The notes under the pieces: generated by a model
Databases searched by the model: none
What the model was told of the DNA's origin: nothing
What the model saw: only the letters and a program-made list of their open reading frames with translations
Source of the DNA: Mariniblastus sp.
Lineage (GTDB): Bacteria > Planctomycetota > Planctomycetia > Pirellulales > Pirellulaceae
Assembly: GCA_011523945.1 (NCBI GenBank)
Contig: WTFU01000153.1
Span: 1-38,025 of the forward strand
Direction: 5' to 3'
DNA: 38,025 nucleotides
In this document: positions 24,697-34,236 of the stretch, piece by piece
Layout: every line of letters starts with the position of its first letter
Position numbering within the stretch: position 1 is the first letter of the stretch
Translations under genes and position numbers: made by a program

Positions 24697-25974
24697 ATGA
24701 AGTTGTTCATGCAAATAAACACTAAAAACAAGTCTCCGATGAAAACCGCTGAGTTAATAAAACGCGGAAATGCATTTATCGTGACCTCGATGTGTACCTT
24801 GTTGATTTGTGTTTTGGCATGGCCTTTGAGCGTCAGTAATTTTCGTTCGATGGCATCGGTTCGGGTGATCACTAATCAGTCCGAAGATGTTAAGGCGGGA
24901 TTGGAATCGCGTGTTGCGGGCATCATTGAGTCGGAAACCTCGGATGTGCAGTTGGAAGATTTGCTATCCAGAGTATCACGATCGGAAAGCTTAAGGTCGG
25001 CGGCTCTGGAATCGAGGAACTTTGCGCTAATTCGAGAGCGTCTGAAATGTGCGGTGCGTGAAAATGAGTTGGGCTATGATTTAGAATTGTGCATTGAAGG
25101 AGATGGCACAGGTGATGAATTGCAGTTCGTTAACTTGTTAGCGCAACAGTTTTCTGAAAAATTGCAAGAGTCATCGACGCCCCAGGATGAGTCAAAGACT
25201 CAACTCTCAACGATTATGTCGATTCGTAAAAAGCAAGACGAGCGAATTGAGATGGCACAATGGATGATTGGCCAGGCCGAGGAAAGAATTGCTAACGCAA
25301 AGACTGAACTAAGCTTAGGTCACACGGGTTTGGAGCAAATGGCATCTAACGCAGAGGCATCCGATAAATCCACAGGGACCTTTAAGTTAGCTTCGAGTCG
25401 AAAGAAATCAACATCCATTTCAAAAACAGAAGAGCTAATTGGTGAAATCGACTTGGCTTCCATTAAAGATTTGATCAGTGAAATGAAACAAGAAGCGGAC
25501 TCTGAGGCTCGGCTCATTCATGAGATGGTAACGGAATCCGTTACCAATTCTGTTCAGCATCAAATGATGGTTGCTGATCCAGCTCAGGGAGTCACTCGTC
25601 CTTTGAATGTGGCACCGACGATGAAGACGTTAAGCTTTCTCGGGTTGCTATCGCTTAGTCTCGGGGCGGTGGTTGCTGTGCGAATTGACCCATTTGCAGC
25701 GCGAGGGTTTGAAAATGCGCGCTCAATTGAAAAGCGTCTTGAGGTTCCGATAATCGCGCAAATCCGTTGGCAAGTCAGAAACTTTAATTCGGAAGAGAAG
25801 CTGCCCAGATTGCCTTGGGCAAACCGGGTCTCGATGATCTGCGGTTTAGCCTTGCTGGGGGTTGGAGTGGTGGTTGCCGGTTTCGTTTTAATCAACCCAG
25901 CGGTGAGAGCAGCATTTTACGAAGACCCATTGGTGGGGTGTTCCATGATTGTCAGGATATTTGTCGGATTTTAA
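24697..25974 (+). CDS. Wzz-like chain-length/BY-kinase adaptor protein
   Basis: About 425 residues from the ATG at 24697. Other possible starts are TTG 24661 (behind AGGT) and ATG 24739 (MKTAELIKRGN). It has Wzz topology: a membrane helix (FIVTSMCTLLICVLAWPLSV), a long periplasmic helical region with coiled stretches (SIRKKQDERIEMAQWMIGQA), then a second helix (LSFLGLLSLSLGAVVAVRI). Next comes a cytoplasmic linker (FENARSIEKRLEVPIIAQIR) typical of the joint between a Wzz domain and a BY-kinase. A third helix (ICGLALLGVGVVVAGFVLI) closes the protein. The P-rich motif of classical Wzz before helix 2 is weak. It probably regulates polysaccharide chain length or export with the kinase-like protein two genes downstream. 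Confidence 0.75.
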   Translation: MKLFMQINTKNKSPMKTAELIKRGNAFIVTSMCTLLICVLAWPLSVSNFRSMASVRVITNQSEDVKAGLESRVAGIIESETSDVQLEDLLSRVSRSESLRSAALESRNFALIRERLKCAVRENELGYDLELCIEGDGTGDELQFVNLLAQQFSEKLQESSTPQDESKTQLSTIMSIRKKQDERIEMAQWMIGQAEERIANAKTELSLGHTGLEQMASNAEASDKSTGTFKLASSRKKSTSISKTEELIGEIDLASIKDLISEMKQEADSEARLIHEMVTESVTNSVQHQMMVADPAQGVTRPLNVAPTMKTLSFLGLLSLSLGAVVAVRIDPFAARGFENARSIEKRLEVPIIAQIRWQVRNFNSEEKLPRLPWANRVSMICGLALLGVGVVVAGFVLINPAVRAAFYEDPLVGCSMIVRIFVGF

Positions 25975-26019
25975 TCCGCTGATCAACGACTTAGGTATAT
26001 AAATCCACAGGATTTTGTG

Positions 26020-28329
26020 ATGTACGAACAAGTATTCAATTTTAACGCCCGCCCCTTCACCGCTGCTCCGTACGTCAAACACTACTTTGCCGGCGAAGCC
26101 ATCCAAAATGCGTTGGAGCAAACCCGTCTGAACGTGGATCGGGGCGCCGGACCGGTGGTTATTGTCGGTGCGACCGGCACGGGGAAAACTCTTCTGCTTG
26201 CAATTTTGGAAGCGAGTTACTGTGAGCAGGTTAAGGTGGTAAACCTCGCATGTGCTCGATTACAGGAGCGAAAGGATCTACTTCAAAGTATTCTCCATCG
26301 CTTAAACCTTCCTTTTCAGGGGATGTCGGAAACCGAGTTGCGGTTCGCCCTGATGGATTATTTAGAACCCAATCCAAATTGTGTAAACGGGATCGTTCTT
26401 TTGGTGGATGACGCTCACGGTTTGTCTGCTAGTCTGCTGGATGAATTAGGATTGATTACGAATTTTGTTTCCGAGGGGCAACCGAGGGTGCGCTTAGTGC
26501 TGGCCGGTAGCCACCGGTTAGAGGAAAATTTAAACGAAGCTAAGCTTGAATCTTTGAATCAGAGAATCGCAGCTCGTTGTTATTTGGAGAATATGTCGCG
26601 AGGCGAAGCCTCTAGGTATGTTGTGGAACATATCGCGCGTGTTGGAGGGGATGGCGAGGAGCTGTTCCCTGAGGAGGCTTGTCGAGCCATCCACGAAGTA
26701 ACAGATGGGTATCCTCGATTAATTAATCAAGTAGCCGATCATGCGCTTATGTTGGCAGCGACACGCGGCATGTCTGCAATTACCGAGGATTGTATTCGAG
26801 AAGCGTGGGCAGATGTGCAGAGTATTCCAGCTACGTTTCAACCGGAATTGCCGGCTCAGAAAGAGGCCGGGGAATTGAGTGGCGATGATAATTGGAGCGT
26901 CCTCGAATTCGGCCAACTTGAGGATACTGAGAGCGAAGATTCTGGCATGGCGATTTTTGCTGATGAAACCGATTCAGCGGCAATTCAGTATCCTTCCATG
27001 GAAAGTTCCAAGACGGCAATTGAAAGAACCGGAGTAGATTCCATTTCGGAAGACGCGGAACCTAGTGAAGGAGACTTGCTACCCTTGGAAGGTGATTTCA
27101 TGGGGGCAACGGACGATGCTCGAGTAAAGCAACTGGAGCTCGAGCAGGCTCAGATTCTGGAGCAGGTCGAGCGCGAACGTATGGAGATTTATGAGGTACA
27201 GGAGACGGTAACGGCCTCTGGTACCGAACGTGGAATCGCAAATACGAGCCAAGAGCTAATCGGTAACAATGACTTGGAAGCGATGGAAATAGAAATTGCG
27301 TCCCCAGATCCTGCCGGAGTGAGCCAAATTCAAGAAGTGGTTGATCCATTTCAAGAAAAGTTTGCTGAAGAGGAGGTGCTGGACGACTATTTCGCTCCGA
27401 TGGTAGCTCAGCAAAATCAAGCATCATTAAGTATCCGATCAGTTGATTTGACGGATTTGACTCCGCAGGATTTGCCAGAAGTTAATCCGGAGGTTCCGGG
27501 AAATTCACAGGATTCGGTCCTTGATCCACAGAAAGGTTGGGAGGTAGATGCCGAGCAGGAAGTTGAGGTTTACCAGCGAGAGCCTGCGGAAACGAAGTAT
27601 TATCAACCGAACCGCGATAGTAGCTCAGTGCCGCATCAAGAGCAGCAGTCGACGGGAGAGCAAGTTGGCTTACCGGAAGTTCCGAGTGGATATGAGTTTA
27701 CGATGGGAACGGATTGGGTAGCAACCAATGCAAACCGAAGTGTAGAAGAGTCGGCTCCCGAAGCAGAAGTAAACCCTGAGCCAAATGAGGTAAGTAACAA
27801 GGGTTTTCATGTCCATGGGGATGATGTTGTATCGAAAGATATCCGGAAACAAGCTGAAGAAATCTTGGGGCGGCTCAGTGCGACGGAATCTCCTCTAAGC
27901 GATCAGGGGTCCAGTGATTCGCTTTGTTCGATTGAATCTTCGACCTTGCCAACTGAGAGTACGATATCTTCTGCCTGCGAATCCGATTCCAGTTATCCAA
28001 GTGCCGCGTTGGATGAATCGCAGCAAATATTGAATGAAATTCTCGAGCAAAGAAACGCGCTTGCTCAACAGGGAGAGTTAGGGGCCTCTATGCCAACTCT
28101 GGAAGAGTCAGGGGGAGGGAGTCAATTTCAAGCCACTGACATGGATCAAGGGAATGAGAAACCAATCATCGTGGTTAATCAACCTGAGGATGCGGTTGAA
28201 GAGAAACCACCAGCGGTTGATCCGCCTGTCCCGCCAACAACGCCTCCGTCGACTGGCCGAGCAGCAAGAATGGACTATCAGAAACTATTCGAACAACTGC
28301 GAGATATTTCAAATTCTCAAAATAGCTGA
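26020..28329 (+). CDS. ExeA/XrtA-associated-type AAA ATPase with long acidic tail
   Basis: 769 residues from the ATG at 26020, AGGA seven bases upstream. The N-terminus YEQVFNFNARPF is the usual opening of this family. Walker A is GATGTGKT (about 50-57), Walker B IVLLVDDAH (125-133), and the AAA lid ends with GYPRLINQVADHAL (230-243). This part matches the ExeA/GspA-like ATPases next to Wzz and tyrosine autokinase genes in exosortase-linked EPS loci. About 500 further residues are acidic, Ser/Glu/Pro-rich and largely disordered, ending in DYQKLFEQLRDI, possibly a docking helix. The usual peptidoglycan-binding domain is absent. It is co-oriented and 45 bases after the Wzz-like gene. Confidence 0.85.
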   Translation: MYEQVFNFNARPFTAAPYVKHYFAGEAIQNALEQTRLNVDRGAGPVVIVGATGTGKTLLLAILEASYCEQVKVVNLACARLQERKDLLQSILHRLNLPFQGMSETELRFALMDYLEPNPNCVNGIVLLVDDAHGLSASLLDELGLITNFVSEGQPRVRLVLAGSHRLEENLNEAKLESLNQRIAARCYLENMSRGEASRYVVEHIARVGGDGEELFPEEACRAIHEVTDGYPRLINQVADHALMLAATRGMSAITEDCIREAWADVQSIPATFQPELPAQKEAGELSGDDNWSVLEFGQLEDTESEDSGMAIFADETDSAAIQYPSMESSKTAIERTGVDSISEDAEPSEGDLLPLEGDFMGATDDARVKQLELEQAQILEQVERERMEIYEVQETVTASGTERGIANTSQELIGNNDLEAMEIEIASPDPAGVSQIQEVVDPFQEKFAEEEVLDDYFAPMVAQQNQASLSIRSVDLTDLTPQDLPEVNPEVPGNSQDSVLDPQKGWEVDAEQEVEVYQREPAETKYYQPNRDSSSVPHQEQQSTGEQVGLPEVPSGYEFTMGTDWVATNANRSVEESAPEAEVNPEPNEVSNKGFHVHGDDVVSKDIRKQAEEILGRLSATESPLSDQGSSDSLCSIESSTLPTESTISSACESDSSYPSAALDESQQILNEILEQRNALAQQGELGASMPTLEESGGGSQFQATDMDQGNEKPIIVVNQPEDAVEEKPPAVDPPVPPTTPPSTGRAARMDYQKLFEQLRDISNSQNS

Positions 28330-28365
28330 ATCTAATCCTGGCCCTTTCTTTTTTAAATTACTGTA

Positions 28366-29484
28366 ATGAAACCGTACTTTCGCTCGACCGCCGTTGACTC
28401 TGCCGTGACCACTGGGTTAAAGTGGTTGATTGCATCGGAAGGCTATGAAAAAAATGCTTCCCCTGACATGACTACCTCGCGCTCGTATAACGCGTTTGCC
28501 CACCAAGTTCGGTCTGAGAATGAGTTACCGTTTAAACAACGAACTGAGGATGGCACAATTTGTGTCTTAATTCCTGATCTGGCGCCGCAAACGCGAACGG
28601 CATCTAGTAGAGACGAGAATCGAAGCGCAAAAAATCAAGATTTGAATTGTGAAAGAGAATCCTTTCAGCATCTTGAAGCGACACTAGCTGAGGTAGGGCA
28701 GAGGCCCGCAGTATCAGAGTCTCCCAGTGAGAGTGGAGAGGGTTTTGCCTTCTTGCCACTTGAAATGACTTTAAAAGCGCCTGTGATTTCACTCGCCGAG
28801 GCACCGCAAGGTGATCTTAGCGAGCCTCCTAATGAGTGGCGGAAATTAAGTGACGGGAAGACGCGCGATCGGAAGGCAGGTGAAGAATCTGTTAAAAAGA
28901 CAAGTAAAGAGCAGGCGATTGAAAAGATTGCCCGGTCGATTATCGAACGCTATCCCGTTGGTAATCCGGGGTTAGTGATTTTCACCGGTCCGGAAGTGAA
29001 CGCGCTGATTGACGAAACTTGTGCTCGTGTTGCGACTTCTTTGTCCGAACGAAAAAATGGTCGTACGCTGTTAATAGATGCAGACAATCGAGGCCAAGCG
29101 TTAACAATTGCCAGCGGTGTCGCGGGGCAACCAGGGATTTCCGATGTCGTCGCCAATGGCGTCGATTGGAAGAGTACCGTCTTTGGCGGTTCGGCAACAC
29201 GATTGGATTTTATGGGGGCAGGTGCTCGGCAAGAGTTAGGAGAGCATTCCAAGCCCATCCTAAGGCAATTGGTGGTTGGTCTTAAAAAAGAGTATCAATT
29301 CATCTGCGTATCCGCTGGTACGTCGAACGAGTTATCAACTCAGTTCTGGAATGACGTTGGCGATGGTACCTTTTTATTAGTCAGCTTAAGAAATAGCAAT
29401 CAAACGCGAGCCAAGGCAGCGGTTTCTGAATTGCGAGTCTCGGGTGGCCGCCTGTTAGGGTGTATTGTCACGGATGTTGATTGA
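28366..29484 (+). CDS. BY-kinase/CpsD-like protein with degenerate Walker A
   Basis: 372 residues. The first 180 are low-complexity with short conserved-looking blocks (TICVLIPDLAP). From residue about 186 a bacterial tyrosine kinase/MinD-like fold is recognisable: LVIFTGPE (203-210), TLLIDADNRGQAL (234-246, the Walker A' strand), QPGISDVVANGVDW, LDFMGAGA and LRVSGGRLLGCIV. The Walker A loop, normally GEGKST, is replaced by EVNALIDETC (210-219) with no Gly-Lys-Ser/Thr. Walker B (FICVSAG) also lacks its Asp. There is no clear C-terminal Tyr cluster. It is therefore a probable pseudokinase, perhaps a regulatory partner of the Wzz-like protein. It follows the ATPase gene by 36 bases. Confidence 0.8.
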   Translation: MKPYFRSTAVDSAVTTGLKWLIASEGYEKNASPDMTTSRSYNAFAHQVRSENELPFKQRTEDGTICVLIPDLAPQTRTASSRDENRSAKNQDLNCERESFQHLEATLAEVGQRPAVSESPSESGEGFAFLPLEMTLKAPVISLAEAPQGDLSEPPNEWRKLSDGKTRDRKAGEESVKKTSKEQAIEKIARSIIERYPVGNPGLVIFTGPEVNALIDETCARVATSLSERKNGRTLLIDADNRGQALTIASGVAGQPGISDVVANGVDWKSTVFGGSATRLDFMGAGARQELGEHSKPILRQLVVGLKKEYQFICVSAGTSNELSTQFWNDVGDGTFLLVSLRNSNQTRAKAAVSELRVSGGRLLGCIVTDVD

Positions 29485-29520
29485 CGCTAGTTGACCGCAC
29501 TTTTTATTTGAGGTCCTTTT

Positions 29521-30543
29521 ATGGGGCGAGTTTTAGTTACCGGTGGAGCGGGCTACATTGGCAGTCACACTTGCCTTGAATTGCTAAACGCAGGATTTGA
29601 AATCACCGTTGTTGATAATCTAAGCAACTCGACTCAAGAATCGTTGCAGCGAGTAAGTACCCTCACGGGTAAAGAAATCGCTTTTTTTAAAGTTGACCTT
29701 CTTGATGCCGAAGCGCTGGATACTGTCTTTTCTCGAAGTGACTTTGGAACAGTGATTCATTTTGCGGCGTTAAAAGCGGTTGGTGAAAGCGTGGCCCAGC
29801 CGCTTCAGTATTATCAAAATAACGTGACGGGAACTGTCAATCTTTGCCAGGCAATGCAGAGGCATGGTGTCACGAATTTAGTTTTCAGTTCCAGTGCGAC
29901 GGTCTATGGAATTCCAAAGTCGCTGCCGTTGACTGAACAATCGGAAACGCTGATTCACGAAGTTACGAACCCCTATGGTCGTACAAAATTGATGGTTGAG
30001 TTTGTGCTCAAAGATTGGCAAAGAGCTTTTCCAGCAATGAATGTCGCCTTACTGCGTTACTTCAACCCCGTTGGTGCGCATGTTTCGGGACGGATTGGAG
30101 AGGATCCAAATGGGATTCCTAATAATCTCCTTCCTTATGTTTCACAGGTCGCAGTCGGCAGACTTGAGAAACTGGGTGTCTTTGGTGATGACTACGAAAC
30201 GGCAGATGGTACAGGCGTTCGAGATTATATCCATGTGGTAGATTTGGCAGTTGGACACGTGCTCGCGGTGAAAAAGTTAAGTGAAAATCCTGGCGTGGTA
30301 ACTTACAATCTGGGAACAGGAATCGGATACAGCGTTTTCCAAATAATCGCAGCTTTTGAGGAGGCATCTGGGCAGAGGATACCATTTGAAATTTTGCCCC
30401 GGCGAGCTGGAGATGTTGCCGCTTGCTTTGCCGATCCGTCTCTTGCAAAATTGGAATTAGGGTGGTCTGCCAATCGCGGTCTTCAAGAAATGTGTATCGA
30501 TGGTTGGCGTTGGCAATCCAACAATCCTAACGGGTACGCGTAG
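29521..30543 (+). CDS. galE: UDP-glucose 4-epimerase
   Basis: 340 residues; interconverts UDP-glucose and UDP-galactose with bound NAD. The NAD loop is [10 protein letters not shown] (7-16), VDNLSNS follows, [12 protein letters not shown] is at 79-90, FSSSATVYG (122-130) contains the catalytic Ser, and YGRTK (152-156) supplies Tyr152 and Lys156. C-terminal [17 protein letters not shown] and YNLGTG are typical. Length matches E. coli GalE. It starts 36 bases after the kinase-like gene, consistent with a shared transcript that supplies galactose or related sugars for an exopolysaccharide. Confidence 0.96.
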   Translation: MGRVLVTGGAGYIGSHTCLELLNAGFEITVVDNLSNSTQESLQRVSTLTGKEIAFFKVDLLDAEALDTVFSRSDFGTVIHFAALKAVGESVAQPLQYYQNNVTGTVNLCQAMQRHGVTNLVFSSSATVYGIPKSLPLTEQSETLIHEVTNPYGRTKLMVEFVLKDWQRAFPAMNVALLRYFNPVGAHVSGRIGEDPNGIPNNLLPYVSQVAVGRLEKLGVFGDDYETADGTGVRDYIHVVDLAVGHVLAVKKLSENPGVVTYNLGTGIGYSVFQIIAAFEEASGQRIPFEILPRRAGDVAACFADPSLAKLELGWSANRGLQEMCIDGWRWQSNNPNGYA

Positions 30544-30805
30544 AACGAACGCGCGGTACAGGTCGCGACGCGTGAAGCGATCAAATCGGAACGCACTTTT
30601 GTTCTTGTCTTAATTGTCATTGAAAAGTTGAATCGTTCCATATTGAGTCGTTCTATTGGGTGTGGGGTGAGCATTTGTTGCGGTGAAACATGTTCTCGGG
30701 TTGGTTAGGGCTAGAGCAGGTAGGGTAAAATCGGCTAGATTAGGCCTGTCGATTTCTTGGGATGAAGTTGATCTGTTTCATTGTTCTTCGAGGCTTTGAG
30801 AGTAA

Positions 30806-31534
30806 GTGTCGAATTCGAGTTTGCTTGTGGTCGTTGCGACCTATAACGAGATTGATAATTTGCCTCGGTTAGTCCTGCAGATTACGGATCTGTTACCCGA
30901 CGCTGACGTGTTAGTGATTGACGACGCGTCACCGGATGGGACTGGTAATTGGTGTGAGCAGGCGACCGCTCAGTACCCAAGGCTATCTGTGTTGCATCGT
31001 GACTCTAAGCTTGGATTGGGAACGGCAGTGGTTGCCGGTTTCGAATATGCAAAGGAGAAGAACTATGATCTTGTTGCGACTATGGACGCAGATTTGAGTC
31101 ATGATCCAAAGTCGCTCGCTGAGATGTTCGAACTGTCGATGCAGTCGGACTGTGCTGCCATAGGTGTTTTTGTTGGTAGTCGATATGTTGCGGGTGGTGG
31201 TACAGAGGGCTGGCCATTCTTGCGGAGACTCGCTTCTCGAATGGTTAACAAATTCGCCCGGACGATGTTGAAACTAAAAACTTACGACAATAGTGGGGCG
31301 TTTCGGATCTACCGCTCCACCGCGCTCGACAAACTTGATTTAAAGAATCTGAAGAGCACAGACTTCGCCTATCTTGAGGAAATATTGTGGCGGCTTGCCA
31401 AGCAGGATGTCGCCATGATGGAGTATCCCATCCTCTTTCGAAACCGCGAACTCGGCAGGTCAAAAACGAATCCAATTTTGGGGCTGCGGGTATTCTGGCA
31501 GATTCTAATGATGGGAATTGGGATCTGGAAATGA
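30806..31534 (+). CDS. Family 2 glycosyltransferase, polyprenol-phosphate mannosyltransferase-like
   Basis: 242 residues from a GTG at 30806, after TTGAGAG. Resembles DPM1: LLVVVATYNEIDNLPRL at the start, VIDDASPDGTG (about 36-46), LGLGTAVVAGF and MDADLSHDP (the acidic metal/UDP-sugar motif, about 92-100), then VGSRYV. Transfers a sugar from a nucleotide donor to polyprenyl phosphate at the cytoplasmic membrane face. The membrane-anchoring C-terminal helices of some relatives are absent. A 262-base gap separates it from galE, so it may have its own promoter, but it fits the polysaccharide module. Confidence 0.92.
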   Translation: MSNSSLLVVVATYNEIDNLPRLVLQITDLLPDADVLVIDDASPDGTGNWCEQATAQYPRLSVLHRDSKLGLGTAVVAGFEYAKEKNYDLVATMDADLSHDPKSLAEMFELSMQSDCAAIGVFVGSRYVAGGGTEGWPFLRRLASRMVNKFARTMLKLKTYDNSGAFRIYRSTALDKLDLKNLKSTDFAYLEEILWRLAKQDVAMMEYPILFRNRELGRSKTNPILGLRVFWQILMMGIGIWK

Positions 31535-31587
31535 ATCAAGCCATTGTATTTAAGTGAAAAAAATCACCTGTTAATTTGAGTTGAATA

Positions 31588-32022
31588 ATGTTTGTACAGG
31601 AAATATCCCCCTTTCATTTAGCCTTCCCTGTCGATGACCTAGAGGCATCGCGGAGGTTCTACGGCGGTACGCTTGGCTGTCCTGAAGGTCGAAGCAGCGA
31701 ACAATGGATTGACTTTGACCTGTTTGGGCATCAAATTGTGGCTCACCTCAAGCCTCGGGGGGATTCACCAGTCGAATCAATAGAGAATCGGGTGGACGGT
31801 CACGATGTCCCTGTGCCACATTTTGGCGTTGTTCTCAAGTGGGGAGAATGGGAACGGTTAGCTGAACGGCTAAAAAACGAGGGTATCCAATTTGTGATTG
31901 AGCCGTATGTACGGTTTGAAGGGCAGGTGGGTGAACAAGCGACGATGTTTTTTTTAGATCCCTCTGGAAATGCGCTTGAGTTTAAAGCTTTCAAAGATCC
32001 CACTCAAATATTCGCGAAATAA
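31588..32022 (+). CDS. VOC superfamily (glyoxalase/dioxygenase-like) protein
   Basis: 144 residues. It has two beta-alpha-beta-beta-beta units: [20 protein letters not shown] with [15 protein letters not shown], then [18 protein letters not shown] with [15 protein letters not shown]. Probable metal ligands are His10 in the first strand, His around 82 and Glu in NALEFK near the end, as in VOC enzymes. The family covers glyoxalases, ring-cleaving dioxygenases and resistance proteins; the exact reaction cannot be inferred. It follows the glycosyltransferase gene by 53 bases and may be co-transcribed. Confidence 0.88.
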   Translation: MFVQEISPFHLAFPVDDLEASRRFYGGTLGCPEGRSSEQWIDFDLFGHQIVAHLKPRGDSPVESIENRVDGHDVPVPHFGVVLKWGEWERLAERLKNEGIQFVIEPYVRFEGQVGEQATMFFLDPSGNALEFKAFKDPTQIFAK

Positions 32023-32082
32023 GTTCTCGCTTACGGTGGTACTTTCTTTAAGAATTGGGAGCCGGTTGCCAAGGATTGGTGA

Positions 32083-32184
32083 ATGCTCGCAGGGGCGGCC
32101 GTGATCGGTTTGATGCCGTTAACCTTTGTGCGTGTTCGTTTTGCGGATCGCATATTCCAGCGGATTAAGATTCGCTTTCGTTGA
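32083..32184 (+). CDS. Possible 33-residue membrane microprotein
   Basis: ATG 8 bases after AAGG opens a frame of 33 codons: a hydrophobic part (LAGAAVIGLMPLTFV) and a strongly basic end (RVRFADRIFQRIKIRFR). The make-up is that of a small membrane peptide with a positive cytoplasmic tail. It ends inside the putative acs promoter. No family is known to me, and chance remains likely. Confidence 0.25.
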   Translation: MLAGAAVIGLMPLTFVRVRFADRIFQRIKIRFR

Positions 32185-32211
32185 CAGTCGATTTTAACAG
32201 TTCTAAAATCG
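32181..32211 (+). promoter_or_regulatory. Strong sigma-70-type promoter of acs with inverted repeat
   Basis: TTGACA (32181-32186) and TAAAAT (32204-32209) are spaced by 17 bases, six and five matches to consensus. An 8-bp inverted repeat, CGATTTTA (32189-32196) and TAAAATCG (32204-32211), overlaps the spacer and the -10. It may be an operator. Predicted transcription starts near 32216, giving a leader of about 60 bases before the acs ATG. Confidence 0.65.
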
Positions 32212-32274
32212 CGTTTTCAAAACATTTTCAAAAATTGAATTAAACTGGCCTCGGCCAAAGTTTGGAGTTAGCTA

Positions 32275-34236
32275 ATGTCTGAAGAAGCATCCGGTCAAAT
32301 AGACAATGTAATGCACGAAGATCGCATGTTTCCACCTTCATCGGAGTTTTCCGACAAAGCAAAGATTGGCTCGCTGGAAGAATATCAAGCAATTTACGAC
32401 CGCGCTAAAGACGATCCTGAAACGTTTTGGGATGAAATTGGAAAGTCTGAATTACATTGGTTTAAGCCGTACGATACGGTACTGAAGGGGACTGGTACCG
32501 ACGTCGAGTGGTTCGTTGGCGGGCAAACTAACATGTCCTTTAATTGTCTTGACGCGAATCTGGAAGCAGGTCTCGGAGACCGTCCGGCCATTATTTGGGA
32601 AGGTGAACCAGGGGATACCAGAACGCTAACCTATGCTGAGTTGCATCGGGACGTTTGTAAGTTTTCCAATGTTTTAAAGGGCCTGGGCGTTGGAGTGGGG
32701 GATGTTGTTTCGATTTACATGCCTATGACACCTGAAATTGCAATTGCAATGTTGGCATGTGTTCGGATTGGTGCGATACACTCCGTTATTTTTGCCGGCT
32801 TTTCCGCGGAAGCAATTGCCGACCGAAATAATGATGCTAGTGCCAAAGTTCAGTTGACGGCAGATGGATTGTGGCGTCGAGGTAAGTGTATACCGCTGAA
32901 AGAAACTGTTAATAAAGCGCTTGAAAAATCGCCGACGGTAGAGCACTGCATTGTTTTGAAACGGTGCGAGAACGAGGTGGAAATGCACGCGGGGCGCGAC
33001 CATTGGTGGCATGAACTGAATGAGGATGCGTCTGCTGATTGCTCTGCTACGCCGTTGGATAGCGAAACGACTTCATTTATCCTTTACACCAGCGGTTCAA
33101 CGGGTAAGCCTAAAGGGATTCGCCACACGACCGCCGGTTATAATCTTTGGGCAAAGAAGACGTTTGAGTGGGTCTTCGATCATCGGGATGATGATATTTA
33201 CTGGTGTACAGCAGATTGCGGATGGATTACGGGACACTCGTACATCGTTTATGGTCCACTCTCCAACGGGGCGACTTGTTTAATGTACGAAGGAGCTCCG
33301 AACCATCCAGCGGAAGATCGGTTTTGGGAATTGGTTGAGAAGTACAAAGTTACGATTCTTTACACGGCACCCACTGCGATCCGCGCGTTCGTTAAGTGGG
33401 GTGACGAGCAAGTTGAGAAACATGATTTGAGCAGTTTGAGGTTGCTGGGAACCGTAGGCGAGGGGATCAATCCTGACACCTGGATTTGGTATCATGAAAA
33501 AATTGGCGGCGGCAAATGTCCGATCGTTGATACCTGGTGGCAGACGGAAACTGGGGGAATCATGCTCAGTCCGCTTCCCGGCGCGACGTCGACCAAGCCT
33601 GGGAGCTGTACCAAGCCACTGCCGGGAATCGTTCCGGTCATCGTCGATGAGTCGCTCAATCCAGTTGATAAAAACAACGGTGGTATGTTGTGCATTGCAA
33701 AGCCATGGCCTGGTATGTTGCGAGGTATTTGGGGCGATGACGAACGTTTTAAACAACAGTATTGGGAGACCTTCCCGGGGAATTATTTGACCGGAGACAA
33801 TGCTCGTCTCGACGATGATGATTACTACTGGATCATGGGAAGAATCGATGATGTGATCAATGTCTCCGGGCATCGGTTGAGTACGATCGAAGTCGAAAGC
33901 GCACTCGTATCGCATCCAAATGTTGCTGAATGTGCAGCCGTTGGGCGACCTCATGATATTAAAGGTCAGGCGATTGCAGTTTTCGTCACGGTAAAGGACG
34001 CGGTTGCTAGTGATGAACTTCGACAACAATTGAGGCTTCATGTTCGTCAGGAAATTGGTGCTTTAGCGGTGCCGGACGATATTCGATTTACAGAATCGGT
34101 TCCCAAAACAAGAAGTGGGAAAATCATGCGACGTCTGCTCCGCGATATCGCTGCTGGTAAGGAAGCAACTGGCGATACGAGTACGCTTGAGGATTTCAGC
34201 GTGCTCGCAAAACTTCGTGAATCAGACGATCAATAA
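32275..34236 (+). CDS. acs: Acetyl-CoA synthetase
   Basis: 653 residues, ATG after GGAG. Activates acetate to acetyl-CoA through acetyl-AMP. The adenylation loop [12 protein letters not shown] lies at about 271-282. [10 protein letters not shown], the [12 protein letters not shown] segment (acetate and AMP pocket), [20 protein letters not shown] and [13 protein letters not shown] follow. The C-terminal [15 protein letters not shown] holds the catalytic Lys that is reversibly acetylated in other bacteria. Length is typical. It stands alone behind its own promoter, with no phosphotransacetylase or deacetylase gene in the window. Confidence 0.98.
   Translation: MSEEASGQIDNVMHEDRMFPPSSEFSDKAKIGSLEEYQAIYDRAKDDPETFWDEIGKSELHWFKPYDTVLKGTGTDVEWFVGGQTNMSFNCLDANLEAGLGDRPAIIWEGEPGDTRTLTYAELHRDVCKFSNVLKGLGVGVGDVVSIYMPMTPEIAIAMLACVRIGAIHSVIFAGFSAEAIADRNNDASAKVQLTADGLWRRGKCIPLKETVNKALEKSPTVEHCIVLKRCENEVEMHAGRDHWWHELNEDASADCSATPLDSETTSFILYTSGSTGKPKGIRHTTAGYNLWAKKTFEWVFDHRDDDIYWCTADCGWITGHSYIVYGPLSNGATCLMYEGAPNHPAEDRFWELVEKYKVTILYTAPTAIRAFVKWGDEQVEKHDLSSLRLLGTVGEGINPDTWIWYHEKIGGGKCPIVDTWWQTETGGIMLSPLPGATSTKPGSCTKPLPGIVPVIVDESLNPVDKNNGGMLCIAKPWPGMLRGIWGDDERFKQQYWETFPGNYLTGDNARLDDDDYYWIMGRIDDVINVSGHRLSTIEVESALVSHPNVAECAAVGRPHDIKGQAIAVFVTVKDAVASDELRQQLRLHVRQEIGALAVPDDIRFTESVPKTRSGKIMRRLLRDIAAGKEATGDTSTLEDFSVLAKLRESDDQ

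Noticed and set aside
33280-34041. 253-codon frame antisense to acs
   Set aside because: It lies wholly inside a clear acs coding sequence on the other strand; length comes from acs codon structure.
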